Part shown: piece by piece, positions 55,995-59,107 of the stretch | How positions within the stretch are numbered: position 1 is the stretch's first letter | Layout: the number at the start of each line of letters is the position of its first letter | Assembly (NCBI GenBank): GCA_032718475.1 | Contig: JAUCBJ010001236.1 | Coordinates: 1 to 59,107, forward strand | Length of the DNA: 59,107 bases | DNA from: Nemertoderma westbladi | Lineage: Eukaryota; Xenacoelomorpha; Nemertodermatida; Nemertodermatidae | Reading direction: 5' to 3' | The notes under the pieces: model-generated | The model's input: the letters and a program-made list of their open reading frames with translations, nothing else | Database searches by the model: none | What the model was told of the DNA's origin: nothing | Program-made: the position numbers and the translations under genes

Positions 55995-57728
55995 GTGAAG
56001 GAAGTTCTACAAGCTCTGGAAGAGTTGGCGGTAAACTACGATCAAAAGAGCAAAGAGTCCGAGGAGAAAGCGAAGACAATAGACGAAGTTAGCGAAGAGT
56101 TAGACCAACGGAGGGTTGAGTTGCGGAACCTGGAGTCGGCGTTCCAGGTGGAGAAGGATCTGGGTAACCAACACCGGAAGCGCGTCAACGACATGCTGAA
56201 CTCGCTGATTAAGGAGTTATCGGAGGTTGTGTCTGTCGTGGGTTCGGTTGGTTCCCCCGTGGAACTGAAGGCCCCGATCTTCGAAATCTCGTCGAATAAA
56301 CCCGAGGAAGAGTTCGCCAAAGCGCGACTCCATCTGGGGCGGTTGAAGGGGGAGGTGAAAGCGTTGGCGACGCGGTCACAAGCGTTGGAGACGCAGCAGG
56401 AGGAGACGCGAGCTAGAGTGGAAGTGAAGGAGAAGGAGTTAGCCGAGTCGTTGATAATACTCGGGCAACGGGACGCCAAGCTGAAGCTGCTGGCTGAGTC
56501 GGTGCGGACTCTCGAAACGAAGAAACGAACCCTCGAGGATCTTGTGGATAAGATGAACGAGGATGCGGCCTCGTTGCAGAGTAAGGAGCAGTTTAAAGCG
56601 TCGATGTTGGCTGAGAAAGAAGTCGAACACGCTGATATACTGGAGTCGGCCAATCAGATGCGAGCCGCGTTGGAGTCGCAGTTGGAGACGCATCGCGAGC
56701 TGCACCACGCGCAGCTGTCCGCGTTGCGGGAGGAGATCGACGAGAGTCGACGCCGCGCGGAGGAGCTCGAGGATTCCAACTCGCAGCTCCAGCTGTTCAA
56801 CCAGCGGCTAGTCGGGGAGGCGGAGACACTTCGCGGCGAGGTGGAGGCGAAGGCCGAGCGGCTGCGGAGGTTCGTACGGGAGGCGGAGGCCCGGGAGCAA
56901 GCCAAGGTGGATCTACGGGGGTTGGAGGAGACGGTGGCCAGGGAGTTGGAGACCTTGAATAAACTCCGGAGGATGTTCGTAGCGGATCTACACAGCCGGT
57001 TGAAGCGGCCGGAAGGTTCGGAAGACGTAGCGGTCACTAACGGAGTTCAGAAACAGAAGGTCACCTTCCTAGAGAATAATTTGGATCAGTTGACTAAAGT
57101 TCATAAACAGTTGGTTAGGGATAATGCGGATCTTAGATGCGAGTTGCCGAAGCTAGAGAAGAGGTTGAGAGTTACAGCGGAGAGAGTGAAGGGTCTGGAG
57201 ATATCGCTGAAGGACGCTAAGGAAGGGGCGATGAAGGACAAGAAGAGGTATCAGTTGGAGGTTGAGAAGATTAAGGAAGCTGTTAAACAGCGGAATTTGG
57301 CGAGGAGGGGGCACGGTGCGCAGGTTGTGAAACCGATACGGGGGGCAGGAGGGGGCATTAGGGGGGGCGCGACGGCTGGTTCGAGTGGTTGGTTGAGACA
57401 GGGGGCCGGTGGTGGAGAAGGGGGGGATGGTAGTGGGGAGGGGGCGCGGGGGGAATCGGTGAGAGTGGAGGGGGCGAAGGGGGATGCGCCGAGAGTGGAG
57501 GGGGTGAGGGGGGAGGGGGCTCGGGGGGACCAGAGGGAGACCCCCCAGCATAGACGCTCGGTTCCCGCGATGCACGGTGGCCGGCTGGCCGCCTCGCCCG
57601 GGGGCGTCACTCCGGACCAGGTGTCCTCATTTAAGCAACGCAGTCGGGCCTCCACGGCCCTCCCACAGCGCCCCATAGCGCCCTACACGGTAACCAACCA
57701 ACGCAACCCCGGTGACGATAAACGTTGA
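55995..57728 (+). CDS. KIF5: Kinesin heavy chain, exon 3 (stalk and tail, to stop)
   Basis: Acceptor 'atatctcag' at 55994. 577 codons to TGA at 57728. Long coiled coil (KEVLQALEELAVNYDQKS onward) including KVTFLENNLDQLTKVHKQL, the conserved region that in kinesin-1 precedes light-chain and cargo binding, and RYQLEVEKIKEAVKQRN. The regulatory tail RRGHGAQVVKPIRG corresponds to the autoinhibitory 'IAK' site, but here reads V926-V927-K928. It is followed by an unusual Gly/Glu/Arg-rich stretch of about 80 residues (57340-57560) with repeated 'VEGxxGxxxR' units. The exon is GC-rich relative to the neighbouring introns. Confidence 0.95.
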   Translation: MKEVLQALEELAVNYDQKSKESEEKAKTIDEVSEELDQRRVELRNLESAFQVEKDLGNQHRKRVNDMLNSLIKELSEVVSVVGSVGSPVELKAPIFEISSNKPEEEFAKARLHLGRLKGEVKALATRSQALETQQEETRARVEVKEKELAESLIILGQRDAKLKLLAESVRTLETKKRTLEDLVDKMNEDAASLQSKEQFKASMLAEKEVEHADILESANQMRAALESQLETHRELHHAQLSALREEIDESRRRAEELEDSNSQLQLFNQRLVGEAETLRGEVEAKAERLRRFVREAEAREQAKVDLRGLEETVARELETLNKLRRMFVADLHSRLKRPEGSEDVAVTNGVQKQKVTFLENNLDQLTKVHKQLVRDNADLRCELPKLEKRLRVTAERVKGLEISLKDAKEGAMKDKKRYQLEVEKIKEAVKQRNLARRGHGAQVVKPIRGAGGGIRGGATAGSSGWLRQGAGGGEGGDGSGEGARGESVRVEGAKGDAPRVEGVRGEGARGDQRETPQHRRSVPAMHGGRLAASPGGVTPDQVSSFKQRSRASTALPQRPIAPYTVTNQRNPGDDKR

Positions 57729-59107
57729 AACAACCCTCCACGATGTTTTTATTTAACGAATCGATTTGTTATTCGTTAACTGGGAATCTGGAAATTTATT
57801 TAATAATATTTTATTGAACTAACGAACTTATAAATTCGGGTTAGTGTTTTGGTTTCCCCTTATGTGTACCGGTAGGCCCTTATTGCAATAGTGAGTGACA
57901 GCGTTATGGGAGAATTTCACACCACGTCTGCCATTGAAAAACATTTGGAATGTCAACTTAATGATTTACATTAACTTTTGTGCGAGAACCTTTCCTATAC
58001 CATATTATTGTACTACTACTATTACTACTAGGTCGAGCGACCTCGTACATTGTAGGGTAAGTAATATAAACCTGTTATTTATTTTCTTTACATTATCTAT
58101 AAACTTTATTGCTGCGTAACCCATTAACCCGCTAGCTCTTGAATCCATAGTTTTATAAAAATAGTTAATAACTCACTTTACTCGTAATAGTAAATAATTT
58201 ATCTTGTTTTGTGAACATGTTCAGAAAATTTAAATTTTTTTTGCTTTGCGATGTAATTTAAAAAGTCAAATTAGAAAGTAAAATGCCAAACACTAACAAA
58301 CCATGTTTTTTTTTCTATTTTTAGTTTTGCAGTTGGTCTATAGGACTATAATAGATATAGTTTTGCAATATCGTTATCAATCATTGGCAGGTTGTTGGAT
58401 CTAATTGGATTATAGTGAAGTCGTTGATTGGCTATCTATTGCGTATAAATTTTGCCGCTTTAATGAAACCAACCTGTGATTGGCTCGATGATTTTGTGTC
58501 GTTAGACTATATGAAAGGATACTTTCGGACTTATTTACTGTAAAACAGACAGACACAGGTTTGCGGTTTGTTGTGTATTTATTTATTTATTTGCGTATAA
58601 TTTTCGAACTTTGATAAAACTGGTATTCAGGCGTTTCTATGGTGCCGTGTGCTATTGATTCATTAATTATTATATAATTTATTTGTTGTAGTTCTCTAAG
58701 TGTACCATCAGGCAGGTATTCAGAATTATTAATCTGTCTAAAAGTAATCCACAAACTTGACACATAATATATTATCTGACCATTGGAACTTTATTTCGCG
58801 AATGTTAAAATTAATAATTATTACCTATAAGAAGAATCTATAGCTATCTATAGCTAAGTTAAACCTATATTCCAGAGTTGAACGTGGCCTTCTTCTAATT
58901 GTGTCCCTTCTGTGGACTATTATAGAGAATATATTGTTTTGCTACGCGTGTTACAGTACAGTAGTATCGCCTATTTCATTCAATGCGTAAACTTTCTGAT
59001 TTAGTTACATAATTTCTCTATAATTTACATAAACTAACATTATTTTTATTTGATTCAAATATCGAAACAGTATAGCAAAAAATGGCATTTTTGTCTACTT
59101 TGATATT
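57729..59107. other. Downstream region of kinesin gene
   Basis: Presumed 3' UTR followed by AT-rich intergenic sequence. Apart from the LINE tail at 58009 I see no gene, RNA or transposon end. No obvious AATAAA lies in the first 150 bases after the stop. Confidence 0.5.
58009..58055 (-). repeat. 3' tail of the RTE-like LINE family
   Basis: 'tactactactattactacta' followed by 'ggtcgagcgacctcgtac' matches the 3' end of the minus-strand element at 15985 ('tactactactaggtcgagcg' then 'aactcgg'). Probably a severely truncated insertion consisting of little more than the 3' end. Confidence 0.65.

Overview
The window is from an animal nuclear genome, most likely a marine invertebrate. The evidence is spliced genes with GT-AG introns, animal housekeeping genes, decayed LINEs, several DNA transposons and very large minisatellites. 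Frequent short 'taggccta' and 'taccggta' words give a faint deuterostome-invertebrate flavour, but the species cannot be fixed from this.

Three host genes are recognisable. (1) Four exons of the GTP-specific succinyl-CoA ligase beta subunit (SUCLG2-like) lie on the minus strand at 8565-9826; the first exon and the 3' half of the gene were not found. (2) TMA7 lies on the plus strand at 19105-20053, in two exons. (3) Conventional kinesin heavy chain (KIF5/KHC-like) lies on the plus strand in three coding exons (42036-42711, 51820-52589, 55995-57728) separated by repeat-filled introns of 9.1 and 3.4 kb.

The centrepiece is a nearly intact Maverick/Polinton (endogenous virus-like DNA transposon) at 22177-38083, with terminal inverted repeats (TIRs) of about 1.05 kb. 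It encodes a protein-primed family-B DNA polymerase, a protein with all the hallmarks of a TATA-binding protein (TBP), an A32-like packaging ATPase, several small basic or hydrophobic virion-type proteins, a retroviral-type integrase with a C-terminal chromodomain-like region, two tandem paralogous minor-capsid candidates, a pVI/core-like basic protein, a double-jelly-roll major capsid protein and an adenain-type protease. One unrecognised 570-residue protein is read from the opposite end. Only the integrase is clearly broken, by a single in-frame TGA. The left TIR carries a TATA box followed by a short intron in the 5' leader of the polymerase gene. The right TIR ends inside the ATG of the minus-strand gene, so the two TIRs look like matched promoters. 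A self-encoded TBP beside TATA-bearing TIRs is the most interesting hypothesis here.

Around these lie: a 7.9 kb minisatellite in the SUCLG2 intron whose 31-bp unit is a copy of the adjacent exon end plus its 5' splice site; a 3.8 kb 28-bp minisatellite with 700-bp and about 2.1-kb higher-order repeats in kinesin intron 1; three related RTE-like LINE remnants (15985-17561 minus, 49020-50372 plus, and a 3' tail at 58009); two unrelated LINE fragments abutting the Polinton; a hAT-like element with an 8-bp target duplication in kinesin intron 2; a Mutator-like long-TIR element; a foldback element with C/G-run ends; and several hairpin MITEs.
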